Below, piece by piece: positions 48,204 through 58,980 of a stretch of 64,000 nucleotides of DNA. The stretch lies in NCBI GenBank assembly GCA_023159155.1, contig JAJNNX010000012.1, forward strand, positions 124,001 to 188,000, read 5' to 3'. The notes under the pieces are model-generated. The model had not been told where the DNA came from, searched no databases, and saw only the letters and a list, made by a program, of their open reading frames with translations. Origin of the DNA: Ustulina deusta. Its lineage: Eukaryota; Ascomycota; Sordariomycetes; Xylariales; Xylariaceae. Each line of letters starts with the position of its first letter. Within the stretch, counting starts at the first letter, position 1. Made by a program: the position numbers and the translations under genes.

Positions 48204-49764
48204 TTAAGGACTCGTTGGTAACTCCGCTGGTCTAACTGGCAATTCGACCATAAGATCATCTGGCTTCTCCCTTCTGATCCCAACGCCATCTACCTCCGGC
48301 GTTGGGACTATTCGCGGCAGCTCTGCATGATCTTCTGTCGTTTCCTTCCTTCTCGTTGTCTCTGGACTAGTTTGCGCTGAACTCCTGAGTTGGTGTTTGA
48401 AGTGAATGTAGAGCCAGATTATGCCGCCTACTAACCCCAAGGCGAAGACACCAATGGCTACACCGATACCAGCCCATGCGCCTGGGGATAAGACTTGATT
48501 GGTTGTGTGCGAAGAACCACCTGCTCCGTTGTTCGTCCCATTGTTTGTCCCGTTGTTCAGTCCGTTACAGCTGAGGTAGTGGATAGTGTGGTCTTGCTGA
48601 TATTGAACTAGCTTCGAACAGTCGAAATCGCCATTCCAGGCTTCAATAACTACTTCCCCTGTAACTGATTGGAGCGCTGGGAAGATGTTTGGACCAACTG
48701 ATCTAAGAAAAGTGTCAGCATTAATTTTAATCCCCATATCATAGCGCGTTAGGTTTGACTTGCGTGTCAATATACCCACGAATATGTATGTAGTTCGCAA
48801 TACGTAAGGCGGGAAACCATGGTAGGGTGGTGTTCATGTTATCCATGAGAAGTATGCTCCCGGCAGTGGAAATCGTGTCGAATTTAAATCGGCTGTTTGT
48901 GTTATTATAGACAACTAGGTTTGCTCCTACTCCTGTGAGGGCATCAAAAGTGAGGTTGACATTCGCGTTTGAAGTAATGTTCAAATCCGTTTCCACTGTT
49001 GTAACTTGAGGCACGATCTCATCTCCGCCAAACCCGGGGTCGTCGGGATCTATAATGGGCAGTAGCAAGGAATCAAGGATCAGTGAGTCGTTGACTCTGA
49101 ACGACGATGAATCCACAAAACCCGCGCCGCGTCCATTGAGAAAACCGGCAAGTGCTGTGGAGTCATTTATGTTTGTCAATACATAGTTCCGCACTGATTT
49201 CATGCTACTAAATGGTGAAAAGCAGTTAGAAACTGTTGAGACTTTTAGAAACCCGACGTCCTCTAGCGACGACAGATCTAAACAGCTGTCGATCTCTATA
49301 GATTCGGCAGCTGTAATGTTGGCGGAGTTGAACCATTTTCTATCTCCGAATAGCTCTGGGCCAGGACCAATATCGAGCAAAGTTAGGGTGCCGAAGTATG
49401 TTGAGTTTCCGACATCAAAAGTCGTGAGGGATTTCGCTCCGACTATCCTCAAAGAAGTCAGATTTGTGCCCCCAATTTCTCCGCCCGCAGTGAATTCGAT
49501 AGGGTCCGGTCGCTGCGGGAGCGACACCCTTGTAAGGTTATTTGCCTCACGGATTTCAAACCAGTTTGTGTAATACGTATCGGGAAATTCCAACACTTGC
49601 AGCCTGGGGCAGTCCGCCACACTTATATTTTCCGCTTGTACCTGCCCAGTAAAGTTGAGAGTACCAGTCGCATTTCGAATAAGAATATACCCGAAGGGTG
49701 TTGCACACTTTGATAGCAGTCCGGTATCAATATCATCCTGGCTAGTAACGGTGCAAGTAGCCAT
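48204..49764 (-). CDS. Ecm33/Sps2-like surface protein with transmembrane tail
   Basis: Exons 49764-48764 and 48702-48204, 499 aa. The extracellular part has repeated beta-helix-like phrases (ILIRNATGTLNFTGQVQAENI, LEFPDTYYTNW, LTSLRIVGAKSLTTFDVG) and many N-glycosylation sequons, as in receptor-L-domain-like fungal wall proteins of the Ecm33/Sps2 type. EAWNGDFDCSKLVQYQ precedes an Asn/Gly/Thr linker (NNGTNNGTNNGA) and one membrane span at about 409-431 (AWAGIGVAIGVFALGLVGG). A cytoplasmic tail follows. To join GYIDT to SVGPNIFPAL in frame the intron must start GCAAGT (48763) and end CTTAG: a GC-AG intron. A GTATAT donor 14 bases upstream is also in phase but would delete YIDT. No signal peptide follows the ATG at 49764, so an upstream exon is probably missing from the model (a candidate start MAPKRKE with a GTAAGC donor is at 50082). 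Confidence 0.78.
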
Positions 49765-51919
49765 GGCTGCCTTTGAAAATGGCCGTTATCTTGGTCGGAA
49801 TCGAATTGGTAGGAGAATTATAACTATTGTAGAGCCAAATAACGCAATACTAGTTCCTGCGCTGTAGTAGTAGTATGAGGTACGAAAGACTCTATTATGG
49901 AGGGTGGTAGATTCTAAATGTCAAGTATTGTGCTGGAAATAAAACGAAGATGAAGGAGAGGAGAACCCCAACGCCAATTTTCAGTATAGGTATTTGGGAC
50001 CCCAATCTGAGGTATGTTACACAGCATCTCAGAACGAAGCGAGCTAACGTATTATGCTTACTTCTTTTCTTTTTGGAGCCATGTTATTCTCGACTACCGG
50101 TACTCTAGTTTTATTATTGTAGCCGCACCTTCGAGCAAACATTATTTAAAAACCATTACTCAAATAGGTCATTAGTTGTACAAAAGTTTATGCGAGGCAA
50201 AGATAGTATATTAACGTATTAGGACCCTTAGACATATGTTCAGAGTATAATACCAATCGATCAACACCCTAAAAATGGGAATAGTAACAGCTAGCCATGT
50301 GGATGCGACGACATGTCGTATTCTAGACGCCTCTGTAATCACCTCTTTTGTGTTCACTCAGCCCCATTTATTCTGCAGGCCAACTGTTAAACCCATGCCA
50401 AGTAGTGTAGCTGCACTGGATCGATACTTTCCTAAAATTAAATGGGCAGAGACTTTGGGGAGAAATGAGGGTGTCGTTATGTCTAGAAGTAAGAACATAT
50501 GTCTATTATTCGACAGTCGGAAGCTTTCTAAAGGGGCAGGGCTCAATCTACTGTTCACGGATGGTTGGTTGGTTGGTTGGTTGGTGAATTTAACGCCGGG
50601 GGAAGACCAATGGTCTTCATGCCTCCCTAGGGGCTTGCGGCGTGGAAGGCTACCTCCTATATACATTGGTATGTAGGCTACACTTGCCCGGTATCTTCCA
50701 AATTAAACCTTTGAGCCTCCAAAAACAAGGCCCGAAGGCCCCCAAAAAGAAGACTCTGGCACGCGTGACAGTCAAGCCGCTCCCGTTGGCCCCGCCCTCT
50801 GGGCTCGTGTTCGGTGCTGTGTATGAAGATGGCTACCCCTTACGAGGGCTACCAGTAATTAACGTTCTAGAACGACACTCGGCCTTTCGTTCCAACTAAA
50901 GCCCAAAATTCCTCGTTGTATCCGCGGGACGGCTCGATCGAGTCGTTTCGCTTCGCATACGGTCTAGGTCGTTTGTCGACCTCTCGAAGTTGCCCAGTTG
51001 CTTGGTTGTTTGGTTGGATGGCCATCTAGCGTGCCGTAATCGGTCGATGCCGTATCTATCGCAAGATCACTCACGTGGGGATACAATCGCGTACAGCCTT
51101 CCCAAGGGGTGTAGGCCCTTCTGTAACCATAATACGGCGATCCAGACATTGCTGCAGTCGTTGAAGCTCGTGGCAAGAGGTCTGGATTTGCAAGGTTTTT
51201 TAGCGTTGTTAAGGATTTCTTAGGCTAGCGGTTCGTTTTGTATGGGGGTTGAGTGCGCCATTTACGGGGCCACTATCGCCGCACTAACAGTGGGCGCCAA
51301 GAAATAATATTTTGAGGGGAAGGTGTGTTCACGGATGGGCACAGTGAGTGGTATCCGAAATTACGCCAGATAGAAAATCCTAGAAAAACTTACCGCGTTT
51401 CTAGGACGCACAGCGTCAGAAAAATCCCAGAGCAGAAATAAAGGTGTAAGATCAATGCGACGTTGGGGAAAGCCACAGTGCGAGCGATTATATATGTTGG
51501 TCAGCGCGAACTGACCGCAGCAATAGGCGTACCGTATGTAAGCCACGTACCTCCTACTTACTAGATTAACTAAAGAGCGAATATACCACCACTAGTTCGC
51601 AGCCAACTCTTTTCGCTCCTCGTCGCCCAGGAACAAGCCATACTGCGCAGTAGAGAAAAAGCGGTACGCTAAAGAGGGCCTTCGCACTGGAGACGGCGAG
51701 GCACAGCTGAGCCCACGTCAGTTTACGATCCTATTTCAAACTGTATATTTCCAGGCCCAAGCTGGCCTGACCAGTTTGCCACCTTCTACGTCGAGCTCGG
51801 CAGCGCTGGCGAACATGAAGCGGAGCATCAAATCTGATTCCCCTGCACCGACCGAAAGTACGAGGCTTGAAAACCGAGATGGTGATGGGGTTAGAACCTG
51901 CACCAAGAACCCCGCTAAC
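49765..51919. other. Gene-poor region with a TTGG microsatellite
   Basis: It holds the 5' region of the Ecm33-like gene, including a possible leader exon at 50082-50062 followed by a polypyrimidine-rich acceptor near 49936. Frames at 50275-50676 and 50642-50899 cover a microsatellite and show no domain. Sequence at 50.7-51.3 kb looks like a fragment of an old repeat or broken gene, but I cannot name it. Confidence 0.4.
50563..50585. repeat. (TTGG)n microsatellite
   Basis: GG(TTGG)5-type array inside a non-coding stretch; a related imperfect TTGGTTGTTTGGTTGG run occurs near 51003. Open frames across it are an artefact of the repeat. Confidence 0.9.
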
Positions 51920-52144
51920 ATGTCGTTATCAACTCCGGTCACGAACTACTGTCTCACTAGCCTTCCTGTAGAAATACGCGCAGATATTCTGTGCCATCTT
52001 CCAGATCTGCGCGCGCTACTTTCTACAATGCTTGTCCATTCTTTAATCCACGCTCCGGATAAAGAGTATTCGTGTGGCATTTCGCTTGCCATTTTTTCGT
52101 CGGCTTATTCAAGTTCACAGAGCGGAGTGATTAGTACGCATTGA
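51920..52144 (+). pseudogene. F-box fragment
   Basis: From the ATG at 51920: a short N-terminus, then LTSLPVEIRADILCHLPDLR and ALLSTMLVHSLIHA, which matches the F-box pattern LP.EI...IL..LPDL..L as found at the N-terminus of many fungal F-box proteins. The frame ends at 52144 after about 75 codons and no C-terminal half follows in any frame. F-box proteins are SCF ubiquitin-ligase adaptors, but this copy lacks a substrate-binding part and is likely dead. In-frame sequence also extends upstream without a clear start. Confidence 0.5.
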
Positions 52145-53434
52145 TCCCCAACACCCCGGCACGTTGCTAGGTTAAAGTTGTTTATATGTCGGACTATCTG
52201 GAGGGGGTATAAACTGGTGCGAGTTTACTTTAAGATACGGCTCTCTATCGTGAGCCCAAGTTGTGGGACCTTGTTAGCATCAAGCTTAAGCGCTTCGTGT
52301 AGTTCCCCGCGTCTAAGCGGCGATCCAATAACAGAGCGCCTTATACGAAACTTGCCACAAGACTTACGTGGGGACATGATCTTCCAATCAAGAGCGAAAC
52401 CAAGAGCACTTAGTTAGCGGACCGCACTAAACCAAGCTCTCTCCGAACTAAATATGAGCACACAACGCAAGGCGTGCTCCTCAATAAGCTGGTAACTCTT
52501 CTCTTATCGGAGAATATAACGCTCTTTGTCTATGTTTTATTTTTGGACGTGTCGATAGAAACCGGCAAAGTTTGTTCTTTTTTTCTTGTCGGTTTACTCC
52601 TTGTGCAAACTAAGATCATTATACCCGAGCACAATGCCGTCGTTTTTAACCCAAGCATGAGAGGAGTCCGTAAGTAAAGTCAATCGGTTTTAACAATGGG
52701 TATCTTGCTGCTAAATTTGTAAAAGTTGATCGTACGCATTAAAATAACAATGCTGCTAACGGCTGAACTAAGCCTCTCACAACCGGCTCCACGCCTAATA
52801 TGTCTCACAATTAAATCTTGGCCTCTTTCTATCTAGTGAAAATGGTACAGCTAGGGAGGGTGAAAGGAAGGTTCTGAGGGACTATAAAGATTGGCTTGGA
52901 AAGACACCGATTCTCATGGCCCTGGGCATGAGGGGGTCAGTGCAGGGCCTTTCGTGTGATTGGCAACCGTAGAATTACAGTCGAGTCCCGACGGGAGCCA
53001 CCTGCATTAAAGATAGTATGAAGACTCTTGGTACTCGCAAGTTCGCAACATCGGTTAATAACAAACCTACCAGGCAAGGGTAAGTATATAGATGGAGTCA
53101 TTCTCTGTTAGCTTGAGTCTAGCCTTCAAACTAGGACGCCTGAGTTATTCTCCAGCTCGGAGATATTTATTTTCTGACACCCATAATTCCGATGCTAGCG
53201 GCGCATAGGTTTCTATACATAGTAATATTTGCTGACAGAGATATCTCCGACTTGTGTGCCAGCGACTCATTCGTTCCTCTACATGGTAATTTTCAACCAA
53301 CTTCTTACTCTTCACATACATTGTGATGTTTGAATTGATACAGTAATTGATTGATATGCCGTAAAATTACCTAATGACCCTTAACCCTCTGAAAGATTGT
53401 CCCATTCCTGTATCTCAACCTCCACGGGATGCAT
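52145..53434. other. No supported gene; remnant-like sequence
   Basis: Short frames (52178-52417, 52474-52677) have no domain. The stretch may include eroded 3' remains of the F-box gene. The end holds the promoter of the secreted-protein gene. Confidence 0.4.
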
Positions 53435-53441
53435 TATAAAA
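53435..53441 (+). promoter_or_regulatory. TATA box of the secreted-protein gene
   Basis: TATAAAA in GCATTATAAAACGATGC, about 100 bp upstream of the ATG at 53539, followed by a C/T/A-rich leader. The spacing is right for a fungal core promoter. Confidence 0.55.
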
Positions 53442-53538
53442 CGATGCACCTGAGCCAGCAGATGCTTCGAACATGCCCTTCTAACCTCACGTCTACCTAC
53501 TTTCATACCATACTACAATCTTTGAACTGACAAGCAAT

Positions 53539-54141
53539 ATGTATAGCACCAAAAGCCTCCTCTTTATTGCCGCTCTTGCGGGCACATCGCTATCTCAGAA
53601 ATCGGACAGTCAATTTTGCTCAGCGTTCTTTACTTCCTTGGTTTCTATTATCGAAGAGGAAGCTCCCAAGACACCTCCTGCAATCGTCTCCTTTCTCGCC
53701 CAAAGCACCGAAACCGCTTCTACAACCAGCATACCGCCTCTAACTACCCTTGATTTCGCAAGCCACGCGCGGGAGCTTTGCGAGATCGCGACTGAGCTGC
53801 CTTCGTCTCTTTTGCCCGAATTTCAGACCTATGCCGAGGCACTTCTTAGCTTTGGCCACGCCCATAGCCGCGAGCATGTGGCCTACGTCACGGACTGCTC
53901 CCCGGAAGACGAGGTCGCGAGCAGGTCCAGCTACCTCGAGTACATCTTTACGGCCACGGGCAACTTCTGCGAGCAGACGCCCGCCCCCGGCGGCGCGCCT
54001 AACGGCACGTACCCAACACCCACCCCGACGGCTACGAGCCCTACCACCTTGATTGTCACGGCCGCTGCTTCCAGGCCCACCGGCGCCTGTTTAGGCACCG
54101 CCGCTATTGGCGGTGTTCTCGGTGTTGTGGCCATACTTTAG
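53539..54141 (+). CDS. Small secreted, probably GPI-anchored protein
   Basis: A single exon of 200 aa. Residues 1-19 (MYSTKSLLFIAALAGTSLS) form a signal peptide. The mature part has four or five Cys (FCSAF, LCEIA, DCSPED, FCEQT), a helical middle (LLPEFQTYAEALLSFGHAH) and a Pro/Thr-rich linker with one NGT sequon. The end, SRPTGACLGTAAIGGVLGVVAIL, has the small residues plus hydrophobic tail of a GPI-attachment signal. Its layout resembles fungal cell-surface proteins described as infection-structure specific, but I do not assign that family firmly. It is expected at the plasma membrane or wall. The TATA box at 53435 supports expression. It is surrounded by gene-less DNA. Confidence 0.75.
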   Translation: MYSTKSLLFIAALAGTSLSQKSDSQFCSAFFTSLVSIIEEEAPKTPPAIVSFLAQSTETASTTSIPPLTTLDFASHARELCEIATELPSSLLPEFQTYAEALLSFGHAHSREHVAYVTDCSPEDEVASRSSYLEYIFTATGNFCEQTPAPGGAPNGTYPTPTPTATSPTTLIVTAAASRPTGACLGTAAIGGVLGVVAIL

Positions 54142-55236
54142 ACGACCACGGTCATTTCTGGTTGAGAACTTGATCAGTTTCAACTTGCTCGCTTATTTGT
54201 TTATACTGAAATCTTTTAATTCGGTCAATATTCGTGTTATCACATGGACGGAACATCTTATCGTATCCTTGTTTATGTCCCCTCTCAGGGAGGAGTGCCG
54301 CAACTTGACTCCAAAGCAAGAGAAACGCGAGTTCTTCATCAATAACGGCGTGGCAAAGCCCTCTATACACCGAGGCCGTCGTTTTGGGGCTGCATAGGTG
54401 ACCGCTGCCTGCCAGGGTATTTTAGCTAATTGCATGTCAATTACTTCAGCTCAAGTATAGCATGAATATCTACAACTACACTATTATCTATTAGCATCAC
54501 CTTTCATCTGTTGCCCTTAGTTCCGTGTCTTACCAAGCTGAAGAACTTCGTCTCGCACCTAATTTTATATAGACTCAATATTTCTATAATAACGATTGTT
54601 GCTAGCAAATTTATACAAATAGATATACTAATAATAGATCAGTATCTGTGCACTTTAATAATGTTACTTGTCTTGGCAGGAATATTATAAGCTCCTTCAG
54701 GGATTTATAGAAATTGGGGAGCCGAAAGGACCTTCAAAGAGATAGGATCCATATTAGATCCATATTAGACTTAACACGCTTAAACTAGGCCTCATAATTA
54801 GGAGTCATTAGCATCCGTAGGGGCCAGATGACCATCATGGAATTGCCTCTAATTCCCTAGCATTATAGCAGGGTAAAAGTTACTTGGGTTTATAGGGGCT
54901 TTTGCCTGGTGGGCAGTACACACAGTAATTAGTATAGAGGACTTTCTGGATCCCAAAACTTCTAGTCCTGGAGGCTTCCATACTAACTCTTCAGCATTTG
55001 TACACAATATGAGGAATAGTTGTTGAGATTGATGAAAGAGGCGCGGTTTTTTTATGGATCAACATGATAACAAACCGGCAGGACACAGCAATGCAAGTCA
55101 AGCTATGGGCGCGGCATAATCTATAATATAGCCGTTTCATCATAGCAATGGCAAAGAAGGAGTCATGACCGCACGCTTATGGGGTTAATATTACTAACAA
55201 CATGACGCTACGCGCTGGTAATAACTAGGTACTCAA
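54142..55236. other. AT-biased stretch without genes
   Basis: No gene is supported. TA-rich from about 54.45 to 54.95 kb, with near-tandem ATCCATATTAGA copies at 54748-54770. The second copy of the dispersed 78-bp repeat is at 54931-55007. Confidence 0.4.
54931..55007. repeat. Dispersed 78-bp repeat, copy 2
   Basis: The partner of 47950-48028, in the same orientation, with one short indel upstream of the core AACTTCTAGTCCTGGAGG. The differences are mainly C/T and A/G changes. Confidence 0.8.
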
Positions 55237-56632
55237 CTAAGGGAAGCTTTTTGTAAAGAACATATCCGGTTGGATCTCTTTCAAGCCCAAACTAAAGAAA
55301 GGATTCTCATTATTCCAGGTTTCCCCGCGAAACGGTGGCAGATAGCGGTTGGGTTTCGCGGCCTTGTTAGAATAGACCGGGAGGCCGAACTGCTCAAGTG
55401 CGAATGCAGCTGCCAAGGTACCACGCAGACAAGACTCTTTCACGTCCCCGGTTGCCTCGAAGGAGACGGTGAAAGCGCCTAGAAAAGCACTCCCTGCGCC
55501 CGTGACATCCTTGACCTCGGGGCGTCCACGGTCGTAGAACGGACGCACCCATCCCATCTCTTTTTCGCTTTTCATATAAAAACACCCGTAGGGACCGCAG
55601 CGAACTACTATCAGGCCGTTTCGGTGAGGGCCGATGCCAGCTTTGGTGAATATTCCGGCTTGTTTTTGGATAAGTTCGTGTGAAAAATTACTTAATAGCT
55701 TGCTTTTGCCGATGGTGAGATCGATCAACTCCTCGTGGCTCGGCGAGAAAACATCTACGAGGGGCAAGACGTCGAGGACGTTCTTCAGGTTATCCGGCTC
55801 GCATGCTGCACAAGCAGGCTCCCATACAATCAAAGGCCGGTGGTGCCCGAATCCTCTTGCACATCGTAGGTTTCCTAGCACTGCGCAATTCCTTTTCACT
55901 TCGGAAGGGAGACATAGAAAGTGAAACGACCTGGCGCCTAGGAGCTCTATCGTAATTTGGTTGTTAGAAATTGCCGCGTTTGACAGAGGCTTCACTCATT
56001 GTAGGCTTCAGGAGTATGTGGGAGCATGTGAGAGTGGAAACTGTGCCACAGTGAGGAACAAAAGACTCGGGAATGCATACCTGACCCATCCAGATCAACG
56101 ATCCTAGGCTCTAAAGGCCAATTTAGGTGCGAGACAGTCTTCGTCGCCAGTATATCCTTGTAGTCTAGGCAAGTTCTGGTGCACGGCCGAGTGTTATGAT
56201 TGACCACCATCTTCATATTCCAGGATTCTAGCGTCCGGAGTAGCGAAGGGGGGAAGTCTTTCCTAGCGACCATGATACAGCCGACTTCGGTCGATAACGG
56301 CCCAGGCTTAAAAAGTCGGGCGCCGAAGGTAGCTAGGTTCGGTAGTGAGCTATCTGAGTACTTGAAGCAGAGCTATGGTGACATGGAGAACATGGGGGTG
56401 TGCTCATACCCCAAAGTCCCGCTCCTCCTGGGATGCTCTTAGATGGTGCCTGATTCGGGTATCTGATCTCGTCCAGAGCAAACATGCCCATCGAGATAAA
56501 ACAAGGTAGCTGTGGGTTTGCCTCACGAGGGCCAGGAACAGAAGACTTCGACTTTCGAAGACGGAAAGGCTTTCGCAAACGGGAAGGCCTTCTAATACGG
56601 GGGCGCCTTCGAGAGCTAGAAGACTGACCCAT
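55237..56632 (-). CDS. MAK32: Mak32-like PfkB-family protein
   Basis: Exons 56632-56410, 56332-56081, 55994-55237; 410 aa. The first intron (GTATGA...CCTAG, 77 nt) joins IPGGAGLW to ATFGARLFKPGP. The second (GTATGC donor) needs the acceptor ATGAG, weak but the only one in phase before GVKPLSN. The N-terminus has a basic RRRPRIRRPSRLRKP stretch, then ISMGMFALDEIRYP and GGAG, the sugar-kinase start of Mak32. RSFHFLCLP, PLIVWEPACAACEP, VFSPSHEEL and LIVVRCGPYGCFY follow in family order. The final motif reads DVTGAGSAFLGAF: the catalytic Asp of the PfkB DTxGAGD box is Ser. Yeast Mak32 has also been thought non-catalytic and is linked to maintenance of the L-A dsRNA virus. Substrate unknown here. 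Confidence 0.83.
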
Positions 56633-57462
56633 GATAATGTATTTAGGCGTGGTAGCTCTTTAATCGCGGTAAATATAGAGCAAAATCCACCGAACATATA
56701 AGGATGAACTTGATAGTCGGTATTGGTAAATTTTGGGCGTACGGAGCGGTGGAGGAACCATGCGTCGAAAATGTCGAGAATACTCTGACCATGACCTTGA
56801 ATAACTCCCGCCATTCGTAGCTGCATGTTGTCCTGTGAGCAGCAATTGGAAGAGGCACTGAAAGATGGAAAGCGGTAGCCATGAGGAATGAGCTCATGAA
56901 CTAGTCGGAAGTAATAGTGTCGGGCGCAGTTCACAATACTATAGCGACGGCCTTAAGAGGTGGCTGTCATGCATGCCTCTCAGCACTTACTTCCCGCGAT
57001 GTGATGTGATATGAGTAGGACTTGTCTTTTCCGGGTTTGGGCTGCTTCCAACATCATTGAAACCTTGATCAAACTCCCCAGGTATGCCGCAAATACATAG
57101 AACTGACGAATGAACTAAGGATGTATGTATTCTCTAATCTAGCTTCCAACCGTAGAGGGAACCTGGCAGTATTATAGACGTGTTGCGTGACCATCTCAGA
57201 TGCTTCTACTACTTTTGATACAAGAATCATGCGGAAAGACAGCCGAGATTGATTTCGGACAGGAGTCGGATTAAGTTCACAACTAATACAGTCTTATAGA
57301 AGGCACGGCGCTGGCAGACGTCTTGTCCGGGATGATAGCTTAATGCATCGGGTAGAGAAGCAGGAATTTTGAAAGTGGTGGGTGATGCGAATCAATTGTG
57401 TCCATACTATCGTTCGTCCACCATATACGCATTACTCGCTATACACTGTACGGTCTACGTGA
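56633..57462. other. Intergenic, 5' of the Mak32-like gene
   Basis: It holds the Mak32-like promoter and the 3' flank of Sld2. Long minus frames at 56404-56934 cross the Mak32 exon in the wrong frame and are discarded. No other gene. Confidence 0.5.
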
Positions 57463-58980
57463 CTACCTCCGCCGACGAAACCGGCTGCCGAACCCAGGTC
57501 CACCCTTGGATCCTGTGCTCCGTAGCTTCAGGCGTTTGAAGTTCGCGTGGGCCAACTCATTGACTTTTCTAGCAACTTTGCGTACCTTGCCCTCCTTCTT
57601 CTCTGTCTTGGCTGCCTTCGCTGCCTTCTTGAGTTCCTTCTTTTCTGAAACCTCATCCTCTCCCTCTGAAGCAGCGAAGTCTGGGTCTGAATCGATTTCC
57701 GGCAGACCTTCTAGAGGCTTCTTCGGATCGAATTGCGTTTCGGGGACTACCTCTTCGTCGCCGTCAACATCTCCAGTGTTACCTTTAACGTCATCCTCCG
57801 TCGAAGTCTGCGGCCGTTTAGTTCGCGTCGGCCGCATGTTGACTCGCCGGGTTGTTCTCTTTTGGCCCTTCTTCTTATATACCCTTAGGGGTTGGCCATC
57901 GCGCCCCTTCGCTTCCTCCGTTGGGCTGTCGTACAGGCCTTCATCATCGAACCCTCCCAAAAGCTGAGGCGCCTGGCTATCGGGCTCCAAGATTTCCAGT
58001 CGCGTCTTCGCCGCCGATATCGTGGGCTTCGCGACGCTGGATAAGTTTGTCTCATTCTCCATTTCGTGCAAAGCGTCCATTTCGTCGTCGAACTTCTCCT
58101 CTTCCAGCTTTCTCAGGTCTGCAACCACACTGCTGAGGCTGCGACCAAGAGGCTTCGGAGGAAGTCGCAGCGGTGCAGGAGGCGACATATATTGCCCGTC
58201 TTCGTCGACGGTTGGCATCGGGGCTCTCCTCAAGAAGGCAGGTGTGACTAGATGAAGCTTCGAGACGGAGCTGGGCGTCCTCGCCCCAAGTGGATTGTCC
58301 CCCTTCCGTTTGCTCGGTGTCACGAAAGTGTTGAGCATGTTGCGTTTAGACGACGACATGGGCGTCCTCCCGAGCTTGGAGTCTTCCATTTCGCGGGCCG
58401 GTTTCTTGCTAGGGGTGGCTAGTGCCCTGGAGTTCTTTCCCTCTACATCGCCGTTCGGGGGTTGGTTCTCGATGTCTTCCTCGAGAAGATCAAACATGCC
58501 CAGGACCCGGCCGTTCTTCTGCGGCGTCGGTCCAATCGAAGTGGGCATCGTGGGGCTGAAGAGGGTCCGAGATGAGGGGGTCTGGAAGAGGTCATCGTCA
58601 ACGTCAACGGTGCGGACGTGCGACGGAGTCCGCGTGGATTCGGATTTGGGGCGCTTCGAAGGAGTCTGCGACAGATCGGCGTCGGATGCGCGCTTCCTCG
58701 GCCGCGGCGGGGTTGCCGGCAGCTTTCCGGCGAGGACATCTCGGACACGGTTGTATTTTACATACTTGGAGGCTGGCGGCGCGGTGGTCAGCATCGCGAG
58801 CGTCCACGGCAACAGAGAGCACCTACCTATGCTGGGATTCTGCTTGACGTCCTTGTGGCTGGGTTTCTTGCCGCCATGGCAACTCGCCCAGTCGGCTTCG
58901 AACTGCTTCAGCTCGGCGCGCAGCTGCAATGCTTTCGCCTCGTATCGCTGTCGTGCATCTTTGTTCGTGGGTACCTCCAT
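57463..58980 (-). CDS. SLD2: DNA replication regulator Sld2
   Basis: Exons 58980-58827 and 58772-57463, 487 aa. The 54-nt intron (GTAGGT...GCCAG) is a multiple of three without a stop, so a read-through frame exists. Removing it restores the conserved DVKQNPSI-ASKYVKYNRVRDVLAGK. The N-terminal RecQ4/Sld2 homology region (residues about 10-75) has ALQLRAELKQFEADW. The rest is a long disordered region with many S/T-P sites (SQTPSKRPK, FQTPSS, ATPSKKP, VTPSKR). In yeast these are phosphorylated by S-CDK so that Sld2 binds Dpb11 and helps load GINS/Pol epsilon at origins. The C-terminus is very basic (SKGGPGFGSRFRRRR). Start: the ATG at 58980 rather than the upstream one at 59007, since conservation begins just after it. 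Confidence 0.87.
   Translation of the reverse strand: MEVPTNKDARQRYEAKALQLRAELKQFEADWASCHGGKKPSHKDVKQNPSIGRCSLLPWTLAMLTTAPPASKYVKYNRVRDVLAGKLPATPPRPRKRASDADLSQTPSKRPKSESTRTPSHVRTVDVDDDLFQTPSSRTLFSPTMPTSIGPTPQKNGRVLGMFDLLEEDIENQPPNGDVEGKNSRALATPSKKPAREMEDSKLGRTPMSSSKRNMLNTFVTPSKRKGDNPLGARTPSSVSKLHLVTPAFLRRAPMPTVDEDGQYMSPPAPLRLPPKPLGRSLSSVVADLRKLEEEKFDDEMDALHEMENETNLSSVAKPTISAAKTRLEILEPDSQAPQLLGGFDDEGLYDSPTEEAKGRDGQPLRVYKKKGQKRTTRRVNMRPTRTKRPQTSTEDDVKGNTGDVDGDEEVVPETQFDPKKPLEGLPEIDSDPDFAASEGEDEVSEKKELKKAAKAAKTEKKEGKVRKVARKVNELAHANFKRLKLRSTGSKGGPGFGSRFRRRR

Noticed and set aside
50275..50676. 133-codon plus frame
   Set aside because: Includes a TTGG microsatellite translated as WLVGWLV; no domain.
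56404..56934. 176-codon minus frame over the Mak32 first exon
   Set aside because: Wrong frame; the frame from 56632 carries the conserved ISMGMFALDEI and GGAG motifs.
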